Origin: DASYXW01 sp035934405
Lineage (GTDB): Bacteria > Acidobacteriota > Terriglobia > UBA7540
Length of the DNA: 64,000 nt
Assembly: GCA_035934405.1 (NCBI GenBank)
Contig: DASYXW010000030.1
Location: 41,637 to 105,636, forward strand
Direction: 5' to 3'
Shown here: positions 47,658 to 58,300 of the stretch, piece by piece
How the letters are laid out: each line of letters begins with the position of its first letter
Numbering within the stretch: position 1 is the first letter of the stretch
Translations under genes and position numbers: made by a program
The notes under the pieces: generated by a model
The model's input: only the letters and a program-made list of their open reading frames with translations
Database searches by the model: none
Told to the model about the DNA's origin: nothing

Positions 47658-47912
47658 GTGAATCGCCACGAGAACGAGAAGTTCGAGAGCCAGCACATTG
47701 TCCTTGACGACGGCGTCTTTATCAATTGCGTCTTCAAGAATTGTAGCCTGGAATACTCCGGCGGCGACGTGTACGTCCAGAACTGCCAGGGCGACGGCTG
47801 CCAGTTGGTATGGCGCGGGGCGGCACAGCGAACGGTCTTCCTGCTGCAAGGGCTTGGAATGATGGCAGTGCCTCCTCCGCCCACTGGCAATCCTCCCACA
47901 CGGGTGCAGTGA
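47658..47912 (+). CDS. Small conserved-looking protein with short pentapeptide-like strands
   Basis: 84 aa from GTG 47658. FINCVFKNCSLEYSGGDVYV and QNCQGDGCQLVWRGAAQRTV resemble short FxxCxFxNC pentapeptide-like coils ending in a helix (FLLQGLGMM). Such small proteins recur in bacterial genomes without known function. No membrane segment or signal. Flanking gaps carry ACCACTGACCACT and GAGTCATCGGACCATTGAGT words. Confidence 0.55.
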   Translation: MNRHENEKFESQHIVLDDGVFINCVFKNCSLEYSGGDVYVQNCQGDGCQLVWRGAAQRTVFLLQGLGMMAVPPPPTGNPPTRVQ

Positions 47913-48124
47913 GAAATTGAGTGATCGAGTCATCGGACCATTGAGTCATTGAAAACATCTCACGCTCGTGAGTTCGCTGGTTCCTAACTGTGTCTCCTGA
48001 CTTCTGCCCTTCCCACTTTCCCCTTGACATCAGAGTTCTTCATTCCTAAACTCACGGCCAAGTGGGGGTGTTAGCGCTGGCAGCATGCTGGATTGCAAGT
48101 TCATTCCGTGGGGAGGTGACAGCC

Positions 48125-51100
48125 ATGCGACGTGACCATCGTGTGTTGGCGGCTCTTTTCGTTTTGCTCGGTTTGGTCTGGAGTGTGCCGGGCTGGACGC
48201 AGCAATCGAAAGGCAGTTTTACGGGCACGGTGACCGATGCCTCCGGTGGCGTCGTTCCCGGCGCCAAGGTCACCGCCGTGGAACAGGGGACGGGCTTCAC
48301 TGCAAGCGCCTTTACTTCGCGCGACGGCGCATACACCATTCCTCTTCTGCCGCCCGGCAGCTACCTGGTGACGGCTGAGAAGGCGGGGTTCAGCAGGTCC
48401 ACCTTAGGGCCGATCCCGCTCACCGTTGACCAGCATCCCAAGCTCGACATTGAGCTGAAAGTCGGCTCGACAGCCACCACCGTGAACGTGGAAGCCGCGG
48501 CGCCGGTGCTCGATACTCAGTCGGCTTCGGTGGGCACCACGATCGAACTCCAAAAGGTTACGCAGCTTCCGCTGAACGGGCGAAACTTTCTGCAATTGAC
48601 GCTGTTTACTCCCGGCGTCGTGCCCGGCACTTCGGGCTCTGAAAACAGCACTCGCGGCGGCGCGATCAACGTCAACGGCCTGCGCGAATCCATGAATTCA
48701 TTTTGGCTGGACGGCCTCAACGACACCTCGGTAGCCGTTGGCACTTACGCGGTAACCCCTCCGATCGATTCCGTCCAGGAATTCCGCATGGAGACCGGCC
48801 TCTATGACGCCCGATTTGGCACTAACGCCGGCGCACAAGTCAACGTCGTCACCAAGTCCGGCACCGACCAGTTACACGGCTCCGCCTACGAGTACCTCCG
48901 CAACAGCGCGCTCGACACTCGAAACTTCTTCGACCCCACCGTTCCGCCTTTCCGGCGCAATCAGTTTGGAGCCACCGTTGGCGGCCCCATTTTCGTGCCC
49001 GGCGTCTACGATGGCCACGACAAGAGCTTCTTCTTCTTTGCTTACGAAGGACTGCGCGAGCGGCGCAGCATATTCCAGCAGGGCCGCGTTCCGACGTTGG
49101 CCGAACGGAGCGGCAATTTTCTTGACGACCTCGTCAATCCGAGCTGCCCCACCAAGACTCTGCTGCTCGACCCGCTGGTTCTGCTCAATCCCGCGGCCCC
49201 TCTCACCGTGCCCGGCAACAATCTCGCGAGCATATTGCCTCCCAGCGGGCCCGACCCGGTCGGCGCGGCTTTTGTGGACCTGTACCCCCTGCCGAACATC
49301 GCCGGCGCCGCTTGCGGCGCGGCAAACCGCGTCGACGAGGGCAACCGCCAGGTCGACACCGATTCCTACGCCACCCGCCTCGATCACCGCTGGGGGGCCA
49401 AAGATACTTTCTTCGGCCGCTTCAACCTGACCAGCGACCGCGAGTTCCGTCCGTTCAACGATGACTCGAGCCTGCTCGGCTACGGCATCAATGTGCACAA
49501 CGTGAACGTCCAGACGGGAGTGGATTGGACGCACATCTTTTCCTCCACCATCATCAACGAGTTCAAGGCGGGCTATAACCGTTGGAATGAGACCCTGAAC
49601 AATCAGGACGAAGGCAATACTTTCGCAACGACTTCGCCCGTGAACCTCGCGGGCGTACCCGTCAGCGGCAAACTGGCGGGCGTTCCCCGTATCACCTTCT
49701 CGGGCTACGCCGATCTCGGCTCGCAGACCAACAACCCGCAGGGCGGCGCCGTCAACACGTTTGAGTTCGCCGACACGGTGACTCACATCCACGGCAGTCA
49801 CGCGCTGGCCTACGGCTTCGATATCCGGCCCATCAAGCGGGGCAACTTCACCCGCAACCGCACCATCCGCGGCGAGTACGATTTCAGCGGCGTCACGACC
49901 GGAGCCCTGGTGCTGGGTGCGCTGCAGCAAAGCCTGCCCCCGGCCCAGTTCCAGCAAGTGGCGGCGCAACTCTTCCAAGCCTGCCCTCCTTCGAGCTGCT
50001 CTTTCGGCAATCCGGTCGCAGACGCCCTGCTGGGCATTCCCCAAGACTGGATCAACGGCTTTACCGTACCCATCTCCGGCACGGGTACCGAATACGACTA
50101 CTTCTTCACCGACAACTGGAAGGCCGAGCCGGACCTCACCCTCGATTTCGGCGTGCGCTACGAATACAACAGCCTAGTAACCGACAAGAACAACCATTTC
50201 GCTAACTTCGACTTTTCGAGCACGGCTTGCGGAGGAGCGCAGGGCGCTATTCTGGTGGCAGGCACCAGCTCGGCCACTGTCGACTGTCCGCAGCTCAACG
50301 CCTTCGGCACCCTGTCCTTCGTGCCCGTCAGCATGAAGAACTTCGGCAGTACGGCGGAGAATCGCGCCCTGCAGTTTCCTGACCGCGACAACTTCGCCCC
50401 GCGCTTCGGCTTTGCCTGGCAGCCGTTCCACAGCTCGAGCACGGTGCTGCGCGGCGGGTACGGCGTGTTCTTCGACCAGACCTTCGGTGACGTTTATTTC
50501 CAGCGCGCCGCAAATCCGCCCTTTGTACAGGTTAACGTGGGGCAGATCAATAAAGCCCTGCCTTCGCTGATCCCGGCGATCCAGAGCGGCCAACTGCCGC
50601 TTGCCTCGGGCGCCCTGATCAATAACGCCTTCGTGCTGGCCGCCGCCCCCGTCTTCCCGGCGATTTCGCCCTTCCAGACGGATTTCCAGGACTCGTTCAT
50701 CCAGGAGTGGTCTTTGGACGTCCAGCGGCAATTGCCCGGCTCGTGGTTGTTTGATGTGGGCTATGTAGGCACGCGGGGCCTCCGGCTGCCTCGGGGTACT
50801 GACCCCAATCAGTTTACGGGGAATCTTGCGGCGTGCACCCCGACCGCCGGTTGTCCTCACCCCTTCCCGGCGTTCCCGCAGGACTTCGTTTACACTACGT
50901 CTTCCGGCAGCTCGATCTATCATGCTCTGCAGGTCAAGGCCGAGAGGCACTTCACCGGCGGCTTCGCCTTCCTCGCGAGCTACACCTATGGGCATTCCAT
51001 CGACACCAACTCCACCTTTGGATCGACCGACGTCAATGCCAACGCCCCGCAGAACTCGCTCGATCTGGCCGCGGAGAAGGCGGCCTCGGATTTTGACATC

Positions 51101-51694
51101 CGTCATCGCCTGTCGGTGTCCTATGTTTACGACCTGCCTTTCGGAGGCCGCGCGCTGCGCGCCTCGAGCCCGGCTGTGAACTACGCCATCCAGGGCTGGG
51201 AGCTCGCCGGAATTGTCACCGTCCAGAGCGGATCGCCCTTCACTCCGGTGATCAGCGGTGACGTGAGCTGCACGGGCGAGTTCCAGAACTTCGGCGCGCT
51301 CACCGATCGTCCCAACCTCGTGGGCAATCCTTACCCCGCCAAGCAGACTCCGAACCAGTGGGTGCTGCCATCGGCTTTCTCCAATCCCGCGGCGGCTGCG
51401 GGTGTCCCTTGCGCCTTTGGCAACGCGGGCCGAAACATCCTGCGCGGACCCGGCCTCAGTGATTGGGATTTCTCGCTGGTGCGCAACTTCCGCATCACCG
51501 AGTCGAAGAGCCTCGAGTTTCGCGCCGAGATGTTCAACCTCCTGAACCACGCGAACTTCGCCACGCCTGAGCGCGACACAGCAACTTCCAGCTTCGGCCA
51601 GATCTTCAACACCGTGCAGCCACTCGCCGGCATCGCCTCAGGTGGACCGGGCGATCCGCGTGAGATTCAGTTCGCGCTGCGGTTCGTCTGGTAG
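48125..51694 (+). CDS. Oar-like TonB-dependent receptor A
   Basis: 1189 aa from ATG 48125, with GGAGGTGA six bases upstream. A signal peptide (AALFVLLGLVWSVPGWTQ) is followed by a carboxypeptidase regulatory-like domain (GSFTGTVTDASGGVVPGAKV), plug motifs (LPLNGRNFLQLTLFTPGVVP, INVNGLRESMNSFWLDGLND) and a large barrel (FFFAYEGLRERRS, FAPRFGFAWQPFHSSSTVLR), ending in FALRFVW with an aromatic terminal residue as outer-membrane barrels do. The substrate is unknown. It is a tandem paralogue of the next gene. Confidence 0.92.
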   Translation: MRRDHRVLAALFVLLGLVWSVPGWTQQSKGSFTGTVTDASGGVVPGAKVTAVEQGTGFTASAFTSRDGAYTIPLLPPGSYLVTAEKAGFSRSTLGPIPLTVDQHPKLDIELKVGSTATTVNVEAAAPVLDTQSASVGTTIELQKVTQLPLNGRNFLQLTLFTPGVVPGTSGSENSTRGGAINVNGLRESMNSFWLDGLNDTSVAVGTYAVTPPIDSVQEFRMETGLYDARFGTNAGAQVNVVTKSGTDQLHGSAYEYLRNSALDTRNFFDPTVPPFRRNQFGATVGGPIFVPGVYDGHDKSFFFFAYEGLRERRSIFQQGRVPTLAERSGNFLDDLVNPSCPTKTLLLDPLVLLNPAAPLTVPGNNLASILPPSGPDPVGAAFVDLYPLPNIAGAACGAANRVDEGNRQVDTDSYATRLDHRWGAKDTFFGRFNLTSDREFRPFNDDSSLLGYGINVHNVNVQTGVDWTHIFSSTIINEFKAGYNRWNETLNNQDEGNTFATTSPVNLAGVPVSGKLAGVPRITFSGYADLGSQTNNPQGGAVNTFEFADTVTHIHGSHALAYGFDIRPIKRGNFTRNRTIRGEYDFSGVTTGALVLGALQQSLPPAQFQQVAAQLFQACPPSSCSFGNPVADALLGIPQDWINGFTVPISGTGTEYDYFFTDNWKAEPDLTLDFGVRYEYNSLVTDKNNHFANFDFSSTACGGAQGAILVAGTSSATVDCPQLNAFGTLSFVPVSMKNFGSTAENRALQFPDRDNFAPRFGFAWQPFHSSSTVLRGGYGVFFDQTFGDVYFQRAANPPFVQVNVGQINKALPSLIPAIQSGQLPLASGALINNAFVLAAAPVFPAISPFQTDFQDSFIQEWSLDVQRQLPGSWLFDVGYVGTRGLRLPRGTDPNQFTGNLAACTPTAGCPHPFPAFPQDFVYTTSSGSSIYHALQVKAERHFTGGFAFLASYTYGHSIDTNSTFGSTDVNANAPQNSLDLAAEKAASDFDIRHRLSVSYVYDLPFGGRALRASSPAVNYAIQGWELAGIVTVQSGSPFTPVISGDVSCTGEFQNFGALTDRPNLVGNPYPAKQTPNQWVLPSAFSNPAAAAGVPCAFGNAGRNILRGPGLSDWDFSLVRNFRITESKSLEFRAEMFNLLNHANFATPERDTATSSFGQIFNTVQPLAGIASGGPGDPREIQFALRFVW

Positions 51695-51858
51695 CAGCTT
51701 CGATTCCCCAGTCATCGGTTGCCGGCCGTCGGTCATGGTTTCCCGTGCCGATAGCGTCTCTCGAGAGGGTCCGTCAACCACCGGTCGCCGACGGCCGGGC
51801 TCCGAAGTGTTACAATAGCCGGCTGCTTGCCAAACCCGAGCGAGACAAAGGTGCCCGC

Positions 51859-54800
51859 ATGAGAGCATCCCTCTTTCACGTCATCTCCGCTGTTGCGCTG
51901 TTCGCCGCCTGCGGCTCCATGGCGTGCGCCCAGACCTTTCAGGGCAGCTTCACCGGGACCATCACCGACTCCACGGGCGCGGTGATCCCGAGCGCCACTG
52001 TGAGCGCCACCGAGCCGGACAAGGGTTTTACGCGAACCACCGTTAGCCTGCCGGATGGAACGTACGAAATCCCGCTGCTGCCGCCCGGCCGCTATCAGCT
52101 TGTGGCCAGCAAGCCTGGATTCGAGAAACTGGCCGAGGGGCTGGTCACGCTCACTGTCAACCAGCATCAGAAAATCGATTTTCGAATGAAGGTCGGCGAG
52201 GATGCCACCACGATTACCGTTGAGGCTCGACCGCTCGCCGTCGACACACAGACGTCCTCCATCGGCACGACGATCGGGCAACAGAAGATCGCCCAGGTGC
52301 CGCTGAACGGCCGCGATTTTCTCGAGCTGACACTGTTTGCGCCCGGCGTCGTGCCCGGCACCTCCGGCTCGCGCGTCAGCGACCGCGGCGGCTCGATCAA
52401 CGTCAACGGTATGCGCGACTCCATGAACTCCTACTGGCTCGACGGCCTCGATGACACCTCGACCGGCGTGGGCCAGTTCACCGTGGCGCCGCCGATTGAC
52501 TCCGTGCAGGAGTTCCGCATGGAAACCGGCGTCTACGAGGCTAAGTTCGGCGCCCACGCCGGGGCTCAGGTCAACATCGTCACCAAGTCCGGGACGGACG
52601 AATTTCACGGCTCGCTTTATGAGTTTTTCCGTAACAGCGCCCTCGATGCCCGTAACTTTTTCGATCCAATCGTGCCGCCGCTCCGGCGCAATCAGTTCGG
52701 TGGGACCGTCGGTGGTCCCGTCGTGGTGCCCGGTCTCTACGACGGGCACGACCGCAGCTTCTTCTTCTTCGCTTACGAAGGGTTGCGCGAGCGCCGGTCG
52801 TTCTTCGACCGCGCCCGCGTCCCCACCGCGGCGGAGCGAGGAGGAGACTTTTCAGACCTGGTGGGTCCGGGCTGCTCCGTTCAGACTGTGCTGCTGAACC
52901 CACTCGCCCTGTTCAATGGCCAGGTCCAGCTCTTCACCAACATCAACCAGGTGCTGCCCGCGGCAGACCCCACCGGCCAGGCTCTGGTGAATCTGTATCC
53001 CGCGCCCAACATTTCCGGCGCTCCCTGCGGCGGCGCGAACTTTACCGCGCCCGTAAACCGCAAGATCAACCTCGACACTTACACCGCCCGCGTCGACCAT
53101 CGCTGGGGCGACCACGACAGTGTCTTTTTTCGCTACAACCTCAACCGCGATCATGAATTTCAGCCTTCCGGCTCCCCACCCGAAACCGTCACCAGCATCC
53201 CCGGGTTCGGAAACTTCGCGCGCAACGCTTTCCAGATGGCGGGCATGGATTGGACGCACACCTTCTCCGCCAGTCTCGCCAACGAGTTCAAATTGGGATA
53301 CAACCGCTGGCAGCTTCGCTTGAACAATCAGGACCAGGGCAACATGACGGCGCAGCAACTGGGCATCATGGGACTCAATCGCGCTGATCCCCACCAGACC
53401 GGCCTTCCAACCCTGAACTTTGCGGGCTATGCCGGGCTGGGCTCGGATACCACCGTGCCGGAAGTGGGTGCCGTGAACACCTTTCAGGTTGCCGACACAC
53501 TGACCCACGTCCACGGCGACCACACGCTCGCCTACGGCCTCGATGTCCGCGCCGTGCGGCGTGGCAATTTCTCCGTCGATTCGCTTATCCGCGGCGAGTT
53601 TGACTTCACCGGCCTCGTGACCGGAGGGCTCGGAATGCTTCCACCCCAAGCGCTGCAGCAACTCACCGCCCAGGTGCAGCAGGAACTCCAGAATCCAAAC
53701 GCCAGTGTGAGCTTCGGCAACGGTGTCGCGGACGCCTTGCTGGGTTTGCCGACCGATTGGATCAACGGCTTTCAGGAGTACATCTCCGGCGCCTTCGGCG
53801 AATACGATTTCTTTGCCCAGGACGATTGGAAGGCGCGCCGCAACCTGACGCTGAATCTCGGCCTGCGTTACGAATACAAAGGCTTGACGACGGACAAATA
53901 CAACCACTTCGCCAACTTTGATTTCAACAACGGAGACTTGCTGGTGGCGGGCGCGAGCGCCGCAACCCTCGAGCAATTGAGCCCGACCACCGGGCTTTTC
54001 ACTCCGGTTGGCACGTTGAATCTCGGAAGTACCGCCGAGAACCGGGCCCTGCAACATCCCGACCGCAACAACTGGGGGCCGCGGCTCGGCTTCGCCTGGC
54101 AGCCCTTCCATGACTCGCGGACGGTCGTGCGCGGCGGCTACGGCATGTTTTACGACCAAACGTTCGGCGACGTGTACTTCCAGAAATCCAACAACCCGCC
54201 GTTCGTCCAAATCAATACCGGCAATCTTGGCGCCGCCCTGCCTTTGATCCAGACGGGTGCCTTCCAGATTGGTTCCGGCGCGGTCATCCAGAACGCGCTA
54301 TCGGGAGTCGTTGGTCCTTTTTTCCCTTCGCTCAGCCCTTTCCAGCTTAATTTCGACGACGCCTTCATCCAGGAGTGGTCGTTCGACATTCAGCGGGAAC
54401 TCAGGGGCTCCTGGCTGTTCGACGTCGGCTACGTGGGGACACGTGGACTGCACCTCGTGCAGGAGACGGATCCCAACCAGCCCGCCAATTTGAGCGTCAG
54501 CAACACGCCGGCGACGCTTGCCGCCTGCGAGACTACGGGGTGCCCTCGCGCCTATCCAACGCTCTCCGGTTTCTCGTACACGCAATCTTCCGGTAGTTCC
54601 ATCTACCACTCCCTGCAGGTTAAGATGGAGAGGCACTATTCGCGCGGCCTCGCCGTGCTTGGGGCCTACACCTACTCCAAGTCCTTGGACACCAATTCCG
54701 ATCCCTTCGGCACGAACCGGAACGAGAACTTTCCGCAAAACTCCTTCAACCTCGCCGCCGAGAAGGCCCGGTCTGATTTTGACTTCCGTCACCGGCTGTC

Positions 54801-55374
54801 ACTAGCCTACCTGTATAGCCTTCCTGTCGGAGCGAGCCGGTGGAAGTTGGAGAACCCGCGCCTGAATTACCTCGTCGAGGGATGGGAGCTTTCTGGAGTG
54901 GCCACGGCGCAATCCGGGCCGCCCTTCACGCCCCAGATCAGCGGCAACATCAGCGGCGCCGACGAACAGGCCATCACCGGCCAGGGCCACCCCACGGACC
55001 GGCCCAATCTCACCGTCAGCGCGCTCTATCCGGCGCATCAGACGCCGACCCAGTATGTGCTGGCCTCGGCGTTCACTGCTCCCGCGGCCTTCACCTTTGG
55101 CAACGCCGGGCGCAACATCCTGACCGGCCCCGGGATCGCTAGTTGGGACTTCTCGCTCATCCGCAACTTCCGCCTTGCCGAATCGAAGAGCCTCCAGTTT
55201 CGCGCCGAGATGTTCAACATATTCAACCATGCCAACTTTGATGTTCCCCAGCGTGACGTCGGCTCCGCCAGTTTCGGCCAGATCTTTAACACTCTGCAGC
55301 CGATCGCGGGCCTTGCTTCCGGCGGCCCCGGCGACCCGCGGGAAGTGCAGTTGGGATTGCGCTTGAGCTGGTGA
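51859..55374 (+). CDS. Oar-like TonB-dependent receptor B
   Basis: 1171 aa from ATG 51859, with AAGG upstream. Domain order equals receptor A: signal peptide (SAVALFAACGSMACAQ), regulatory-like sandwich (GSFTGTITDSTGAVIPSATV), plug (VPLNGRDFLELTLFAPGVVP) and barrel ending LGLRLSW. Long blocks are near-identical to receptor A (TKSGTDEFHGSLYEFFRNSA against TKSGTDQLHGSAYEYLRNSA), so the two arose by tandem duplication. The 164-bp gap has a TACAAT element (~51810), so it may be transcribed separately. Confidence 0.92.
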   Translation: MRASLFHVISAVALFAACGSMACAQTFQGSFTGTITDSTGAVIPSATVSATEPDKGFTRTTVSLPDGTYEIPLLPPGRYQLVASKPGFEKLAEGLVTLTVNQHQKIDFRMKVGEDATTITVEARPLAVDTQTSSIGTTIGQQKIAQVPLNGRDFLELTLFAPGVVPGTSGSRVSDRGGSINVNGMRDSMNSYWLDGLDDTSTGVGQFTVAPPIDSVQEFRMETGVYEAKFGAHAGAQVNIVTKSGTDEFHGSLYEFFRNSALDARNFFDPIVPPLRRNQFGGTVGGPVVVPGLYDGHDRSFFFFAYEGLRERRSFFDRARVPTAAERGGDFSDLVGPGCSVQTVLLNPLALFNGQVQLFTNINQVLPAADPTGQALVNLYPAPNISGAPCGGANFTAPVNRKINLDTYTARVDHRWGDHDSVFFRYNLNRDHEFQPSGSPPETVTSIPGFGNFARNAFQMAGMDWTHTFSASLANEFKLGYNRWQLRLNNQDQGNMTAQQLGIMGLNRADPHQTGLPTLNFAGYAGLGSDTTVPEVGAVNTFQVADTLTHVHGDHTLAYGLDVRAVRRGNFSVDSLIRGEFDFTGLVTGGLGMLPPQALQQLTAQVQQELQNPNASVSFGNGVADALLGLPTDWINGFQEYISGAFGEYDFFAQDDWKARRNLTLNLGLRYEYKGLTTDKYNHFANFDFNNGDLLVAGASAATLEQLSPTTGLFTPVGTLNLGSTAENRALQHPDRNNWGPRLGFAWQPFHDSRTVVRGGYGMFYDQTFGDVYFQKSNNPPFVQINTGNLGAALPLIQTGAFQIGSGAVIQNALSGVVGPFFPSLSPFQLNFDDAFIQEWSFDIQRELRGSWLFDVGYVGTRGLHLVQETDPNQPANLSVSNTPATLAACETTGCPRAYPTLSGFSYTQSSGSSIYHSLQVKMERHYSRGLAVLGAYTYSKSLDTNSDPFGTNRNENFPQNSFNLAAEKARSDFDFRHRLSLAYLYSLPVGASRWKLENPRLNYLVEGWELSGVATAQSGPPFTPQISGNISGADEQAITGQGHPTDRPNLTVSALYPAHQTPTQYVLASAFTAPAAFTFGNAGRNILTGPGIASWDFSLIRNFRLAESKSLQFRAEMFNIFNHANFDVPQRDVGSASFGQIFNTLQPIAGLASGGPGDPREVQLGLRLSW

Positions 55375-55393
55375 GCCCCGCGGTTCAGTTTAG

Positions 55394-58300
55394 CTAGCGG
55401 TCGTGCCGAACCAGCGTGGCGGGCGCGAGCGGAGGAATCAAGAGGCGGCTCGGACGCGTTTCATAGTTTCGTAAGTACTGTTCTTGCTGTTGCCCACCAG
55501 GGTATTCCTTCAAGTCATAAGGATAGTTGCCCATCTCATAGAAGGGAAGCGGCTCAGCCGTCCGAAAATCCGCCGTGTTGGGCTCGCCGTCTTTGGCATA
55601 ACCGCGCGCGTAAAGGAAGAAATCGCGGTTCCAACCGGGCTTCAACGGAGGCAGATCGCGCCCGCTAAACCTTGCGGTCATCTCGTCGCCCGTTGCCATC
55701 ACTACCAGATGATCGTCCGACTTGCTCAGCAGGTCCTCGACTGCCCCGTAGCGCGTGTAGCGGCCCAGGAACGGATTCCACGGTGCTTCGGGCATCAGGC
55801 GGGCGTAGTCGAACCAGTCAGGCTTGACATGCTCGGCGTCGCTCGTCGGCGTCGAAAAGCCCCGGTAGTGCAGGTCGGCGGAGACCAGTGGCATCTCGCG
55901 ACCGGCGGTGCGGAGGCGGAGCGCGCGGTCGTGGGTGGTGAAAAAGATCTGGTCCCAGTAAACACAGAGATTGGTCACGATGCGGACGTGGTGGTCAGCC
56001 GAAAGAAACTTGCCCGTCAAGTCCACCCGCATGGTGCGATTGGTCCCTGCCGGCACGCCCATGTCCGGAATCACCGTCACCCACTTGCCGGCCGCGTCGC
56101 GCACCTGAACATAGGGCAAGATCATCTGCAACCGTGAATTCGACATCAGGGCCCGCGCCGCGTTGGAATCCGTCCAGAACACCCAGCCGGTAAGATACAG
56201 CGCCACAGGACTCGAAGGCGGCAACTCGCCGAGGTCAAGCGTCAGCGAGTGCGTATCGGCAAGGCCGAGGATTCGATTACGGCGGAAACTAGTCGGGTAG
56301 CGACCGTCCGCTTCCCGCAGCAGCGGCAGTACGTCCGCCCCGTGATCGTCAACCGCCGAAACCGGGAATCGCTTGTCCCGCACCGCGTAGAGTTCCAGAG
56401 GCGGCGGAGTGGAGGAATAAATCTCATTGGCGTATATCTTCTCAGACTCGGGGTGATCCACCGCGAACAGTCGCAACCGGTCGAAGTAATCGGTCTCACG
56501 CATCTCGGATGTCACCTGTAACGTCATCACGCCGTGTTGCTCGCGCAGTCCGCTTCCCAGCCGCACGATCTGGTCTGGGTTCGGCTTGATATACGTGCCG
56601 TCCGGCGCAAGCTCGCCAATCGGCGCCACGCCCATGATGTCAGTGAGAAAGCGAAATTCATCACCGTTCCACACATACAGGAACGGGCAGGAGCTTGCCA
56701 GCCGCTCGGACTCCCGCACCGTGATCGTTTGGTTCGTCGCCACGTTGATGGAGTTCTGGACCACAAGATTCGGCCAAGTCACCCGCACCACATCGAGCTT
56801 GGTGCGGTTGCCGACGAACACTCGGACCGGCCCGCCCGTCGCCATCACCTTCTTGTAGAAATCGCCCGCCTTGAACTCCACCACCGCCCCCACGCCTTCC
56901 TTGTTGCTCTTGTAGCCGTCGAGTTTCACTTCCGACCACCGCGCCGGCGGCCCTTGCTTTTCAAACACGATGGGCTCGCCATGACCTACGGTTCCTACCA
57001 AGTCGAGTCTGCCGGGACCCGTAAGCGAGGCTGGCGTAAACGATATCCCGCCGAGCGCGCGAGCCACGAGGCGCGGGTCTGTGGCCTTCGCGCCGGCATT
57101 TTCCAATTTGAAGGTGAGCGGCGCTTCCTGGAATTGTCCGCCGCGATTGGCCAACCGGTACCACAAACCTCCAGAGTGAGGAAGCAGGAGGTCGTCAAAG
57201 CCATCGCCGTCAACGTCCGCCACGGTAGCGCGATACCCCGGGACGAGTGCTGCGTGCGTCCGGCGGATGGGGCCGACTGCCTCAAAGTGGCCGTCGCCGC
57301 GATTGAGCAGGACCTGATAACCCGACCATGTCGAGAGCACCAGGTCAAAGTTGCCGTCGTGGTTGAAGTCAGCGACCTCGCCGCCGAAAGCGCGCGACTG
57401 AGAGAGAGCATCGCCCGCCGCCGCCGTCCGGTCCACGAACTTGTTTTGGCCCTGATTGATATAGAGCAATGGCGACTGGTTGTGGCGGAACAGAAGCAGG
57501 TCCGCGTACCCGTCGTTGTCGAAATCGCTGAACACCGCGCCGAGCATATGTCCGCGAGCCGAAGCCAAGCCAGCCGAAGCGGTGATATCCGTGAACGTGC
57601 CGTCGCCGTTGTTGCGGTACAGAAAAGTCTTCCCGTCACCAAGGTCGCCCGGGAAAGTGAACTGATCGACATCGCGATTGGCAAGGGCCGTGAGCAAATC
57701 ATCGGTATAAACCGTCACCAGCAGGTCCAGGAAACCATCGTTGTCTGAATCAAAAGGCACCACGCGCGTCGCGAGTTCGCCGGGCTTGCCTGCGAGCCCG
57801 GCCTTTGCGGTCACATCGGTGAACGTACCGTCGCCGTTGTTGTGATAAAGCGTGATGCCGCCCAGTCCCGCGACAAAGAGGCTTGGGTGGCCGCTGTTGT
57901 TATAATCGGCGAAGGTGGCATACACGCCGCCGGGCCGGCCCGACACTCCCGCCTTCGTATCGACGAGCATTAGTTTGCCATCACCATTGTTGCGGTACAG
58001 TCGATTCGGACCCGCTGGATTGACAACGTAAAGGTCGGGGTGTCCGTCGCCGTCATAGTCCCCCACCGCGACCGAGCCGCCGAAAACCTCCGGGAGCTTG
58101 TCGTAGACTTTGTCCAGGTGTTCACCACTCGACCGGCGGAGCCGGGGCAGTTCGCCCGCGGTGGCTCTCGCCGCCGGCAAGCCGATCTTCGAATCAATCT
58201 CGTCAAAAGTGACCGGCACCGGCGGCACTTGCAGAGGAGCGACCTCGGGCGGCGCTAGTGGCACCAGGATCGCGCCGTACTTCCCAGCTTCGAGCGCGGG

